From Archangium gephyra (GTDB taxonomy: Bacteria; Myxococcota; Myxococcia; Myxococcales; Myxococcaceae): 64,000 nt of DNA. Of this stretch, positions 47,009 through 54,971 are shown in pieces. The position numbers were made by a program, and so were the translations under genes. The stretch is from positions 9,262,501-9,326,500 of the forward strand of contig NZ_CP011509.1 in assembly GCF_001027285.1 (NCBI RefSeq), in the 5' to 3' direction. A model generated the notes under the pieces. That model had not been told where the DNA came from. It saw nothing but the letters and a program-made list of their open reading frames with translations, and did no database searches. Position 1 is the stretch's first letter. Every line of letters begins with the position of its first letter.

Positions 47009-48361
47009 ATGGATCCACACCGTATGAGCAACGAAAACGAGACCACGGGCGCGCCGGAGAACGAGCCCAACCTGGAAACGCACCCGCTGGTGACGAAGCT
47101 GGGCGGCCAGGGGCAGGCGCCGAGGGATCTGGCCACGCTGGTGGGCTACCTCGGGCCCGCCTCGCAGGAGGATCAGGTGCGGCTGTACCACGACCTGTCC
47201 TTCCGCGGTTACTACGACATTCCCCGGTCCGAGGTGGTGCACACCGAGCCGCTCAACGCGGGGGACGAGAACAGCCCGACGCGCGTGCTGGTGAACGCGT
47301 CCGCCCGGGTGGCGCAGACGCAGGTCTCCACCCAGAGCGGTGAGGCCCGCTTCCTCCAGGGCGGCATCACCAGCGGCTTCCTGCCGGCGGCCGCCGCGCC
47401 CGCGGCGAATGTCGTGTTCTGTGGCACCCTCTACACCGCCGCGCCGACCGTGTGTGCGCCGGGTGCCGTGAGCATCCTGTGCTACCAGACGCACTTGCTG
47501 GGCTGCACCACGGCCACCACGCCGCCGCAGCTGATGATGGACGGCCGCACCACCGCGACCGCCACGCCGCCCACCACGACGCACCTGATGGGCTGCACCA
47601 CCGTCACCGCCACGCCGCAGGACAACCTCGCGGCCTACACCATGCAGGGCCCCTGCCGCACGCACCTGTACTTCTGCCCTCCGCAGGCACAGCCGGCGGC
47701 CCAGGCCGTGACCGTGCACCCCACCCTCTGGACGCAGCTCAACTGTGCGCCGACGCAACTGCTGGGCTGCACCACCGTCACCGCCACGCCGCCCACCACG
47801 ACGCACCTGATGGGCTGCACCACCGTCACCGCCACGCCGCCCACCACGACGCACCTGATGGGCTGCACCACCGTCACCGCCACGCCGCCGGACAACCTCG
47901 CGGCCTACACCATGCAGGGCCCCTGCCGCACGCACCTGTACTTCTGCCCTCCGCAGGCGCAGCCGGCGGCCCAGGCGGTGACCACCACCATCCACTTCAC
48001 CACCTACATGCCGGGCTGCACCACGGCCACCACGCCGCAGGCGAACCTCGCCAGCCCGCAGGGCGCCTATCCCAACACCCTGGCCACCGTCTGCACGCAG
48101 TTCAACTGCCCCACGCACCAGTTCGTCTGCCCCACGCCGACGGGGATCTGCACCGTGCTGCCGCCGAGCGTCGGCTGCCCGCAGCAGGAAGCCCAGGCCG
48201 CGGCCGCGCCGACGGGGATCTGCACCGTGCTGCCGCCGAGCGTCGGCTGCCCGACCCACCTGAACACCGCGGCCACGGTCTGCACGCAGCTCTGCACGGT
48301 GCAGCCGCCGGTCCACCAGAACACCGCGGCCACGGTCTGCACGCAGATCAACTGCCGCTAG
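47009..48361 (+). CDS. candidate giant multi-core RiPP precursor
   Basis: A protein of 450 residues; ATG 47009 has GGAG about seven bases upstream, while the in-frame ATG at 47024 has none. Residues 1-130 contain no Cys and look like a leader with a structured part (LVGYLGPASQEDQVRLYHD, YYDIPRSEVVH) and end in PAAAAPAAN. Residues 138-450 contain 25 Cys, are very rich in Thr and Pro, hold no Lys (the only Lys is residue 30) and only four acidic residues. They are made of repeats: GCTTVTATPP at Cys 196, 254, 270 and 286; DNLAAYTMQGPC twice; PTGICTVLPPSVGCP twice; ATVCTQ three times. Flanking modification genes argue for Thr dehydration and Cys addition. It has no secretion signal of its own. 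Confidence 0.75.
   Translation: MDPHRMSNENETTGAPENEPNLETHPLVTKLGGQGQAPRDLATLVGYLGPASQEDQVRLYHDLSFRGYYDIPRSEVVHTEPLNAGDENSPTRVLVNASARVAQTQVSTQSGEARFLQGGITSGFLPAAAAPAANVVFCGTLYTAAPTVCAPGAVSILCYQTHLLGCTTATTPPQLMMDGRTTATATPPTTTHLMGCTTVTATPQDNLAAYTMQGPCRTHLYFCPPQAQPAAQAVTVHPTLWTQLNCAPTQLLGCTTVTATPPTTTHLMGCTTVTATPPTTTHLMGCTTVTATPPDNLAAYTMQGPCRTHLYFCPPQAQPAAQAVTTTIHFTTYMPGCTTATTPQANLASPQGAYPNTLATVCTQFNCPTHQFVCPTPTGICTVLPPSVGCPQQEAQAAAAPTGICTVLPPSVGCPTHLNTAATVCTQLCTVQPPVHQNTAATVCTQINCR
47558..47983 (+). repeat. 270-base-offset internal duplication in the precursor gene
   Basis: Codons 184-235 (47558-47713) recur as codons 274-325 (47828-47983) with only one or two residue changes. Between and within them, a 48-base unit (16 residues, GCTTVTATPPTTTHLM) is tandem at 47771-47818 and 47819-47866. 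Near-identical codons point to recent amplification. Confidence 0.9.
48137..48253 (+). repeat. 72-base-offset direct repeat in the precursor gene
   Basis: The 45-base segment encoding PTGICTVLPPSVGCP occurs at 48137-48181 and again at 48209-48253. Downstream, NTAATVCTQ is repeated at a 57-base offset near the C-terminus. Confidence 0.9.
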
Positions 48362-48420
48362 TCACGAGGGCCGTGCACCCACCGGGCCCACCCCGGTGAG
48401 TCACGGGCCTCCCCAGCCGT

Positions 48421-48451
48421 GGGCCGGCGGGCAGCTCGTTCCCGCCGGCCC
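48421..48451 (+). terminator. strong GC hairpin between precursor and modification genes
   Basis: A perfect 11-bp stem (48421-48431 with 48441-48451, loop of nine) follows the precursor stop by 60 bases and precedes the kinase gene by 36. There is no U-tract. It could be a partial terminator or 3'-end stabiliser giving more precursor than enzyme mRNA. Confidence 0.55.
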
Positions 48452-48486
48452 CTGGCCTCCCCTCACCCCGGTCCCATGGAGCTGGA

Positions 48487-49608
48487 ATGCTCAGCGTCGA
48501 CACCGCCGTCCCCTATCTCCTCGAGCGCGGACTCATCTCCGCCCAGGCCCTCATCGACGGTGACCTCACCATCACCAGTGCCGCGCGGCGCAACCGCAAC
48601 CTGCGCGTGGCGGGCTCGGGCGGGGGCTATCTCATCAAGCAGCCGGATGCCTCCGCCTTCGGCGCGGAGCAGACGCTGCGCGCCGAGGTCGCCTTCTACT
48701 CCTTCTGCGAGCAGGAGCCCGCGGTGGCGGCCATGAGGGCGCTGCTGCCCCGGCTGAAGTACTTCGACCCGGAGCGCTCGTTGCTGGCGCTGGAGCTGCT
48801 CGAGAACCCGCAGCCGCTCTGGACGCACTATGCCTCCCGGGACGTGGCGCGCTTCCCCTTCCAGACGGCCCGGGCCGTGGGGCAGGCGCTCGGGGTGTTC
48901 CACCGCACCTTCCGCCTGCCCGGGCCCGCGGAGGATCCCCGGTTGAGTTGGATGTCGCGCCAGCTACCCTGGGTGATGCGCGTCCACAAGCCTGGCCCCG
49001 AGATGCTCTCCACCCTGAGCCCGGCCAACTACCAGACGCTGCGCATCCTCCAGACCCAGGAGCAGCTCAGCCAGAACCTCGACCGGCTGCGCAAGCTGTG
49101 GACGCCCGTCACGCTCATCCACAACGACATCAAGTCCGACAACGTGCTGGTGCTGCCGCCGCGCGAAGGGCCGGAGGGAGCGCCCGAGGTGCGCCTCGTG
49201 GACTGGGAGCTGGTGCAGGTGGGTGACCCCGCGTGGGACATCGCCGGCGCGCTCCAGGACATGGTGCTCTTCTGGGTGGCCTCCATGCCGGTGGGCGCGC
49301 CGTTGACGCCGGAGCAGCTCGTGGCCTCCGCGCGCTACCCGCTGCCGGTGTTGCAGCAGGCGCTGCGCGCGCTGTGGCAGGGCTACCGCGTGGCCGCCGG
49401 GCTGGACGCGGCCGAGGCCTCCGCGCTGCTCGCACGGGCCGTGCCCTACTCGGCGGCCCGGCTCATCCAGTCCGCCTACGAGAGCGCCCACACCTCCAAT
49501 GCCCTCCCCGCCACCAGCGTGCTGATGCTGCAGATCAGCGCCAACCTGTTGAACGACCCACGGGCCAGCCAGGTGCAGCTCTATGGCCTCGTGCAGGGAC
49601 TCGTATGA
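48487..49608 (+). CDS. APH-like kinase of class V lanthipeptide/thioamitide type
   Basis: A protein of 373 residues with GGAG upstream of the ATG at 48487. The aminoglycoside-phosphotransferase fold is shown by LIHNDIKSDNVLVL (catalytic H-x-D and Asn) and VDWELVQVGDPAWDIAG (metal-binding DW). In class V lanthipeptide and thioviridamide-like clusters such kinases phosphorylate precursor Ser/Thr before elimination. Here it directly follows the candidate precursor and overlaps the HopA1-family gene by four bases (ATGA). Classical antibiotic resistance is unlikely given that context. Confidence 0.85.
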   Translation: MLSVDTAVPYLLERGLISAQALIDGDLTITSAARRNRNLRVAGSGGGYLIKQPDASAFGAEQTLRAEVAFYSFCEQEPAVAAMRALLPRLKYFDPERSLLALELLENPQPLWTHYASRDVARFPFQTARAVGQALGVFHRTFRLPGPAEDPRLSWMSRQLPWVMRVHKPGPEMLSTLSPANYQTLRILQTQEQLSQNLDRLRKLWTPVTLIHNDIKSDNVLVLPPREGPEGAPEVRLVDWELVQVGDPAWDIAGALQDMVLFWVASMPVGAPLTPEQLVASARYPLPVLQQALRALWQGYRVAAGLDAAEASALLARAVPYSAARLIQSAYESAHTSNALPATSVLMLQISANLLNDPRASQVQLYGLVQGLV

Positions 49609-50471
49609 CCATGAGCCAATTCCCAGACAACGCCCCTCCCGCGCTCCACCCGGACATCCTCTCGCTGGTGGACGCGGTGGAGCTCCACTCCCCCACCCGG
49701 TATGCCTTTCGCGGAGAGCTCCGGGAGGTGCCCGCCGCCCCCACGCTGCCTCCCGGCGTGGCGTGGCCCGGGGCCGCGGGTGATTCCGCCGAGGGCTCCG
49801 CCCTGCGGCAGACCCTGGAGATGGAGCTGTACACGCGCGGCTACGTGCGCCCCAGCGGAACTCCCGTCCCGGCCGACCCGATGGTCCAGCGCGACCACGG
49901 GGCGGCGCTCTCGGCGGCCAACAACGGCCGGGGCACCTGGGAGTCCGGCTGGCGCATTCAAGGCACGGACGAGGACGGAATGGTGGGCGTCATCAAGGAC
50001 GGCATCACCTTCTGGATGGCCCCCGCGGGCCTGCGCACCGCCAGTGGCCGCATCCGCCCGGGCGACTGGTGCCGGGTGTGGGTGGCCAAGGAGCTGCGCA
50101 ACCTCATGCCCGGCTTCTACTTCGCCATCGGCAATGGCGACGAGAGGGATCGCCGGGACGCCCCCGAGCCGCTGGTGCGCTTCTACTGGCACCTGACGGC
50201 GGAGGGAGCGGCCGCGTACATGGCGGAGGCGACCTCCCGCCTCAATGCCCTCAACGTGCCCTTCCGCACCAAGGTGCTGTCGGATCCGGGGGCCTATGTC
50301 CGGTCGGACGCGGGCGTGCTGTACCTGGAGCGCCGGCTCTACCCCCGGGTGCGCGAGGTGGTGCTGGAGCTCCACCGGGCGGTGGCCTCGCGGCTGCGCC
50401 CCGAGGTGCCCATGTTCACCCGGGCGCTGGCTCCGGGGCTGGGGCTGGCGGAGGACCCGAGGGGGGCATGA
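49605..50471 (+). CDS. HopA1-family lyase, N-terminal part
   Basis: A protein of 288 residues. It shows the HopA1 (type III effector-like) family features used by class V lanthipeptide systems as the phospho-Ser/Thr lyase: FYWHLTAEGAAAYMAEATSRLNALNVPFRTKVLSDP and YLERRLYPRVREVVLELHRAV, ending near MFTRALAPGLGLAEDP. The stop at 50469-50471 follows a run of six G (50461-50466). In the next frame the family's C-terminal segment continues without a gap, so the gene is split or frameshifted. Start at 49605 overlaps the kinase stop. Confidence 0.82.
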   Translation: MTMSQFPDNAPPALHPDILSLVDAVELHSPTRYAFRGELREVPAAPTLPPGVAWPGAAGDSAEGSALRQTLEMELYTRGYVRPSGTPVPADPMVQRDHGAALSAANNGRGTWESGWRIQGTDEDGMVGVIKDGITFWMAPAGLRTASGRIRPGDWCRVWVAKELRNLMPGFYFAIGNGDERDRRDAPEPLVRFYWHLTAEGAAAYMAEATSRLNALNVPFRTKVLSDPGAYVRSDAGVLYLERRLYPRVREVVLELHRAVASRLRPEVPMFTRALAPGLGLAEDPRGA

Positions 50472-50728
50472 GCTTCGGACAGTCCCGCTGCCGCCTGGTG
50501 GCGCGCGGGTTGTGGAGCGGCTTCACCCGGGGGCGGACGGACCGGGAGGGGCGCCTGGCCGCCGTGGCCGAGGCCTTCCACGAGGCCGGGGTGGACCCGG
50601 CGGTGCCGTACCTGGAGACGGGCTCGCCGGAGCTGTACTCGGCGAAGCCGGAAACGGTGGCCGCGACCCGGCCCATCCACATGAACCGCAGGACGCGCGC
50701 GCAGGCGCGCAAGGGGCGTCGCGCATGA
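50468..50728 (+). CDS. HopA1-family lyase, C-terminal part in shifted frame
   Basis: An 86-residue frame beginning MSFGQSRCRLVARGLW, the typical next segment of HopA1-family proteins, then PAVPYLETGSPELYSAK. Its ATG overlaps the preceding stop (ATGA), so coupled translation as a separate subunit is possible. Adding one G to the run at 50461-50466 would fuse both parts into one protein of about 375 residues, close to the usual family length. Its stop overlaps the LanC-like start. Confidence 0.6.
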   Translation: MSFGQSRCRLVARGLWSGFTRGRTDREGRLAAVAEAFHEAGVDPAVPYLETGSPELYSAKPETVAATRPIHMNRRTRAQARKGRRA

Positions 50729-52014
50729 ATACGCGGAATGGATTCCCGTTGGCACTGGAGGCGGCCACGCGGCTGGGCAGGACGCTGTGCGAGTCGGCCT
50801 TCTGGGAGGCGGAGCGCCAGCGGTGCAACTGGATGGGGCGCAACGAGGAGGTGTACCTGCCGGGCGCGCAGGTGCCGCCCACCTCGGCGGCGCTGGGGCC
50901 GCTGGTGTACTCGGGCAGCGCGGGGGTGGCGCTCTTCCTGTCGGAGCTGTCCGAGGTGACGGGGGAGCCCGCGTTCCGCGAGGCGGCGTTGGGTGGCATC
51001 CGCCGCTCCACCTGGCACTACCTCCACCGGCCCGCCGGGACGGCGCCCGTGTCCGCGCTGTCCTTCTTCTCCGGTGCGCTGGGCGCGGCGTATGTCGCCT
51101 GGCGCATCGCCGGGAGGGACCCGGGGGCCGGACTGGACGGAGAGCTCGACGCGCTGCTCGGCCGGGTGTCCCGAGCCCTCTCCGAGCCCCACCCGCTGGA
51201 TCTCATTGGAGGCAACGCCGGAGCCATCCCCGCGCTGCTGGCGATGGCGAAGACGCCCGCCTGGCGCCTGTGCCGCGACGTGGCGCTGCGGTGCGGCGAG
51301 GAGCTGTGCGCGGCGGCGGAATGGCAGGGCGGCGTGGCGGTGTGGCCGCACGAGAAGACCGCGCGGGGGCCGCTCACGTCACCACCCCTGACGGGGCTCG
51401 CCCATGGAGCCTCGGGGATCGCCCTGGCGCTCTTGGAGCTGTACGCGGCGACCGGCGAGGGCCGCTTCCGGAACACCGCGCGGGGGGCCTTCGCGTACGA
51501 GGACTCGCTGTTCAGCCCGGCGCACGGCAACTGGCCGGACCTGCGCGTCTTCCCCGGCGTGGCGCCCTCCCCGACGCCGGCGTACAGCTCCGCGTGGTGC
51601 CATGGGGCGCCGGGTATCGCGCTCGCCCGGCTGCGGGCCATGACGCTCGACCCGGAGCAGCGGGAGGTCCACGCCGCGGTGGCGCGCACCGCCCTGTCCA
51701 CCACGGCGGCGGCCCTGGAGCGCACCCTGGCGCAGCCGCGCGCGGACGCCACGCTGTGTCACGGCGGCACGGGACTGTCGGAGGTGATGCTGTCCGGCGC
51801 GGAGCAACTGGGGGACGGCACGTACCGGAGCCTCGCCGAGAAGGCGGTGACCACGCTGGTGGAGCGCTACGCCACGTCGGGCGACTGGCCCTCGGGTGTC
51901 CTCTCCAACGGGCCCAATCCGTCGCTCATGCTGGGCACGGCCGGCATCGGCCACCACCTGCTGCGCCTGCATGCCCCCGAGCGCGTGGCTCCGGTGCTCG
52001 TGCTGACGCCCTGA
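50725..52014 (+). CDS. LanC-like lanthionine cyclase
   Basis: A protein of 429 residues. LanC enzymes use zinc to add Cys thiols onto dehydroamino acids, making (methyl)lanthionine rings. Zinc ligands are present: C292 in SAWCHGAPG, and C345-H346 in ATLCHGGTG. The repeated GxxG motifs of the double alpha-barrel are also visible (LGPLVYSGSAGVALFL, LAHGASGIALALLE). A separate LanC-like cyclase suits a pathway where kinase and lyase are separate proteins. It is the last gene of the operon. Confidence 0.88.
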   Translation: MNTRNGFPLALEAATRLGRTLCESAFWEAERQRCNWMGRNEEVYLPGAQVPPTSAALGPLVYSGSAGVALFLSELSEVTGEPAFREAALGGIRRSTWHYLHRPAGTAPVSALSFFSGALGAAYVAWRIAGRDPGAGLDGELDALLGRVSRALSEPHPLDLIGGNAGAIPALLAMAKTPAWRLCRDVALRCGEELCAAAEWQGGVAVWPHEKTARGPLTSPPLTGLAHGASGIALALLELYAATGEGRFRNTARGAFAYEDSLFSPAHGNWPDLRVFPGVAPSPTPAYSSAWCHGAPGIALARLRAMTLDPEQREVHAAVARTALSTTAAALERTLAQPRADATLCHGGTGLSEVMLSGAEQLGDGTYRSLAEKAVTTLVERYATSGDWPSGVLSNGPNPSLMLGTAGIGHHLLRLHAPERVAPVLVLTP

Positions 52015-52064
52015 GGGGAGGGCCCCGGGAGCCGGGGGGGCACGGTGCGTGCGGTGGCCTGGGA

Positions 52065-52580
52065 CTAGAAGTAGACGGACACGCCGCCCGACAGGATGAG
52101 CGACGTCTGCACCCGCTCCGACAGCGACAGGTAGGCGTTGAACTGCGCCCGGGCGCCCAGGGCGATGGAGTCCGACACGAAGACCTCGATGCCCGCGTTG
52201 GGCCCGATGCCGAAGAAGTTCGAGTCTCCCGACTCCTTGAAGACGTGCAGGTAGCTCAGGTCCGCGCCCACGTAGGGCCGGATGGACTCCTCGAAGAGGA
52301 GGTAGCGGATGCCGAGCGACGGGGCCAGGCCCACCACCCGCTTGCCGGTGATGGGATCCTCCGGGAAGGCGATCTTCGTCAGCGAGACGACCTCGAAGCC
52401 GCTCTCGATGTAGAGGCTGGCGTCGAAGCCGAGGAACACGGTGCTGTTGAGGCTGGCCGTGTTGTTGAAGTTCATGTAGCCCGCCGACAGGCCGAGGCTG
52501 CGGTTGGCGAACTGGGCGTGGGCGGGGGCGGCCGCGAAGAGGGCCACCAGGCTGGCGAGGGCGAGCAGGAACGAGCGCAT
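52065..52580 (-). CDS. small outer-membrane beta-barrel protein
   Basis: A protein of 171 residues. The start at 52580 gives a signal peptide cleaved after APAHA. The rest alternates short amphipathic strands (LGLSAGYMNFNNTASL, TVFLGFDASLYIESGFEVV, IRPYVGADLSYLHVF) and ends with an aromatic-terminated strand (LILSGGVSVYF), typical of outer-membrane barrels assembled by BamA. Specific role unknown. It converges with the LanC-like gene. Confidence 0.7.
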   Translation of the reverse strand: MRSFLLALASLVALFAAAPAHAQFANRSLGLSAGYMNFNNTASLNSTVFLGFDASLYIESGFEVVSLTKIAFPEDPITGKRVVGLAPSLGIRYLLFEESIRPYVGADLSYLHVFKESGDSNFFGIGPNAGIEVFVSDSIALGARAQFNAYLSLSERVQTSLILSGGVSVYF

Positions 52581-52693
52581 GGGGGCGGACTCTAGCGTCC
52601 CCGGATGGCGGCTAAACCACTGAAACCGCACGGAATCTCCTGGTTGGGGGGCGTTGATCCGGGAGGGGGCCTCTCCTACACTCCCACCCCGTC

Positions 52694-53749
52694 ATGCGTT
52701 CCCTTCGCTCCGCCCTCGCCCTCCCCCTGCTGCTGGCCTCCGCCTGCATCACCACCCCGCCTCCGTCCGATCGCGCCCTCGTGAACAACGAGCTGTGCGT
52801 CAAGGAGATCGACAAGGGGGACCTCAAGCAGGCCGAGGTGTACTGCGACCTGGGTCTGGAGTTCTCTCCCCAGTACCCGGACCTGTGGGCCAACAAGGGC
52901 CTGATCGCCATGTACTCGGGGAACAAGAAGCTGGCGCGCGAGCACTTCATCAAGGCCATCCGCTTCAACCAGGATCACGCGGCCGCGTACATGAACCTGG
53001 GCAAGCTCTACATGGACGAGCAGGCCTACGGAAAGGCCCACGACAGCTTCCAGCGCGCGCTGAAGGTGAACCCGGACTACGTCGAGGCCCGCTACAATCT
53101 GGGGCTCACCTACATCAACCTGAACAAGCTGGACAAGGCGGAGAAGGAGTTCCTCACCCTGCTGGTGGTGGACCCCAACAACGCGCAGGTCCACCATGAC
53201 CTGGGCATCATCCGCTACCGCCAGGGCAGCCTGGATGAGGCCGCGGCGGAGATGATGAAGTCCGTGCAGCTGGCGCCCAACCTCAACCCCGACTGGTGGA
53301 ACAACCTGGGCGCGGTGCAGATGGAGCTGGCGCGCTACGCGGAGGCCTCGGAGTCCTTCGCCAGCTGTGTGTCGCTCAAGCCGGATCACGCGGTGTGTCT
53401 CAACAACCTGAGCATCGCCCGGAAGAAGGCGGCGCTGGTCGACACGGGCCTCAAGCAGTTCCGCGACACGCAGCGGGCGGAGAACAGCGCGGAGTCCCTC
53501 TTCGTGCTGGCGCGCAAGTACAAGGACGAGGGGCTGCTGGCCGACGAGGAGCGCACCTACAAGGAGTGCCTCAAGCGGGACAACAAGTACGCGCCCTGCC
53601 ACTACGGACTGTTCGAGATCTTCTCGAGCGGCCAGAAGCGTCAGCACGCCGAGGTTGCGTGCAAGAACTTCCTCAAGTACGGCTCGGTGGAGGATTTCCC
53701 CTCGGAGTCGGAGACGTGCGAAAAGTTCCTCAGCGCGAAGTCGTACTAG
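52694..53749 (+). CDS. TPR lipoprotein
   Basis: A protein of 351 residues with a lipobox (LLLASAC). About seven TPR units follow (for example AAAYMNLGKLYMDEQAYGKAHDSFQRALKVNP and VEARYNLGLTYINLNKLDKAEKEFL). A C-terminal Cys-containing repeat region follows (CLKRDNKYAPCHYGLFE). Outer-membrane TPR lipoproteins often assist secretins or pilus assembly. Its location beside type III secretion genes makes an assembly role possible. Confidence 0.85.
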   Translation: MRSLRSALALPLLLASACITTPPPSDRALVNNELCVKEIDKGDLKQAEVYCDLGLEFSPQYPDLWANKGLIAMYSGNKKLAREHFIKAIRFNQDHAAAYMNLGKLYMDEQAYGKAHDSFQRALKVNPDYVEARYNLGLTYINLNKLDKAEKEFLTLLVVDPNNAQVHHDLGIIRYRQGSLDEAAAEMMKSVQLAPNLNPDWWNNLGAVQMELARYAEASESFASCVSLKPDHAVCLNNLSIARKKAALVDTGLKQFRDTQRAENSAESLFVLARKYKDEGLLADEERTYKECLKRDNKYAPCHYGLFEIFSSGQKRQHAEVACKNFLKYGSVEDFPSESETCEKFLSAKSY

Positions 53750-53785
53750 CGTGAGCCCGGAACCCCGCCACCCCCCGCCATCGCG

Positions 53786-54907
53786 ATGAGCGTCAGGCTA
53801 ACGGTCAAGCAGAGCAGTGAAACCGGTGGAAAACCCACCGAGTTCGTCCTGGACGACGCCGTCATCACCCTGGGCCGCGACAAGGCCTGCCAGGTGGTGC
53901 TGGCGCAGCAGGCCGTCTCGCGCAGCCATGCCCGCATCACCCAGGAGGGCAACCTCTTCTTCCTGGAGGACCTGGGCAGTGCGTACGGCACGCAGGTGAA
54001 CGGCAAGCCGCTGCCCAAGGGCGAGAAGCGGCTGCTGCGCAACGGCGACGTCATCGTCATCGCGCAGTTCGACGTGCGCTTCGACAAGGTGGCGGAGCTG
54101 CCGCACGACGTGGAGTCGCAGAAGACGTCCTTCGTGGCCCGCAACATGGTGAAGGACGTGATGCGGGGCCTGTCCGGTGGCGAGGAGCGCTACCTGCGGG
54201 TGATGAACGGTCCGCGCGAGGGCGAGCGGCTGGAGGTCAACGACGCGCAGGAGTTCGTCATCGGCCGGGACGACTCGGCGGACATCATCTTCCGGGACGA
54301 TCTGATCTCCCGCCGGCACGTGAAGGTGCGGCGCGACTGGTCCGGCACGCACGTGGAGGACCTGGGCAGCCGCAACGGCATCAAGGTCAACCGCAAGCGG
54401 ATCAACCGCAAGACGCTCAAGGACGGTGACGAGCTGGAGGTGGGCGGAGTCCGTTTCGTCTACGTCTGCCCGTCCGAGGCGCCCGAGGAGCAATCCGAGG
54501 CCCTGGCGGCGCCGGTGGTGGCCACGTCGGACGGCGAGCCCAGCGCGAAGACGCACCCGCTGCCGGCCGCGCGCGATCGCACGCCGTCGGGGAAGCGTTC
54601 CGCGGCGTCCACGGAGACGCCCGAGGAAGAGGTGCCGGAGTCCGAGCAGGAAGCCGCGGCCGGCGGCGAGTCCGCGGCCGAGGAGCCCGCCGCGGCGCAG
54701 CCGGAGCCGGAGCCGGAACCCGTGGCGGAGCCAGAGCCGCCGGTGGAGGAGCCCGTGAGGCCCGCGCCCCCGCCGCCCGTGCGCCGCAAGGAGCCGGAGG
54801 CCGAGGTCGCCGGGCCGGACGTGAAGCGCTACATCCCGCTGGTGGCGCTGGGCGTCATCTTCCTGATGGCGGTGAGCGTGCTGATCGCCCTGTTCGTGGG
54901 CGTCTGA
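53786..54907 (+). CDS. double-FHA membrane protein
   Basis: A protein of 373 residues. FHA domain 1 (about 20-95) has ITLGRDKACQVVLAQQAVSRSHARI and GSAYGTQVNG. FHA domain 2 (about 140-230) has FVIGRDDSADIIFRDDLISRRHVKV and GSRNGIKVN. Both keep the phosphothreonine-binding R...SR.H and N residues. A Pro/Glu-rich linker precedes one C-terminal TM helix (YIPLVALGVIFLMAVSVLIALFVGV). It probably reads phospho-Thr marks set by the many kinases and docks partners at the inner membrane, perhaps the secretion apparatus. Confidence 0.9.
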   Translation: MSVRLTVKQSSETGGKPTEFVLDDAVITLGRDKACQVVLAQQAVSRSHARITQEGNLFFLEDLGSAYGTQVNGKPLPKGEKRLLRNGDVIVIAQFDVRFDKVAELPHDVESQKTSFVARNMVKDVMRGLSGGEERYLRVMNGPREGERLEVNDAQEFVIGRDDSADIIFRDDLISRRHVKVRRDWSGTHVEDLGSRNGIKVNRKRINRKTLKDGDELEVGGVRFVYVCPSEAPEEQSEALAAPVVATSDGEPSAKTHPLPAARDRTPSGKRSAASTETPEEEVPESEQEAAAGGESAAEEPAAAQPEPEPEPVAEPEPPVEEPVRPAPPPPVRRKEPEAEVAGPDVKRYIPLVALGVIFLMAVSVLIALFVGV

Positions 54908-54914
54908 GCCAACT

Positions 54915-54935
54915 CCCTCTCCCACCGGGAGAGGG
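54915..54935. terminator. bidirectional hairpin between convergent genes
   Basis: A perfect 9-bp stem (CCCTCTCCC with GGGAGAGGG) around a 3-base loop sits between the FHA gene and the minus-strand sctV gene. A GGGTGAGGG tail follows. The unit resembles a dispersed intergenic palindrome seen in several proteobacteria and myxobacteria. Confidence 0.65.
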
Positions 54936-54971
54936 TCGGGGTGAGGGTGCCGGAAGCACCCGGGTTCCCCA

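Noticed and set aside
47558..48253. Possible CRISPR-like repeats
   Set aside because: Repeats keep reading frame inside one gene, have different periods and no constant-length unique spacers.
48487..49608. Aminoglycoside resistance gene
   Set aside because: The APH fold is shared, but the gene is coupled to a HopA1-family lyase and a LanC-like cyclase, where such kinases act on peptides.
50468..50728. Small gene considered as a separate RiPP precursor
   Set aside because: Its sequence is the direct continuation of the HopA1-family lyase, with only one Cys and many basic residues.
52023..52037. 6-bp hairpin after the LanC-like gene
   Set aside because: Stem is short and arises easily in G/C-rich sequence; not strong enough to call a terminator.
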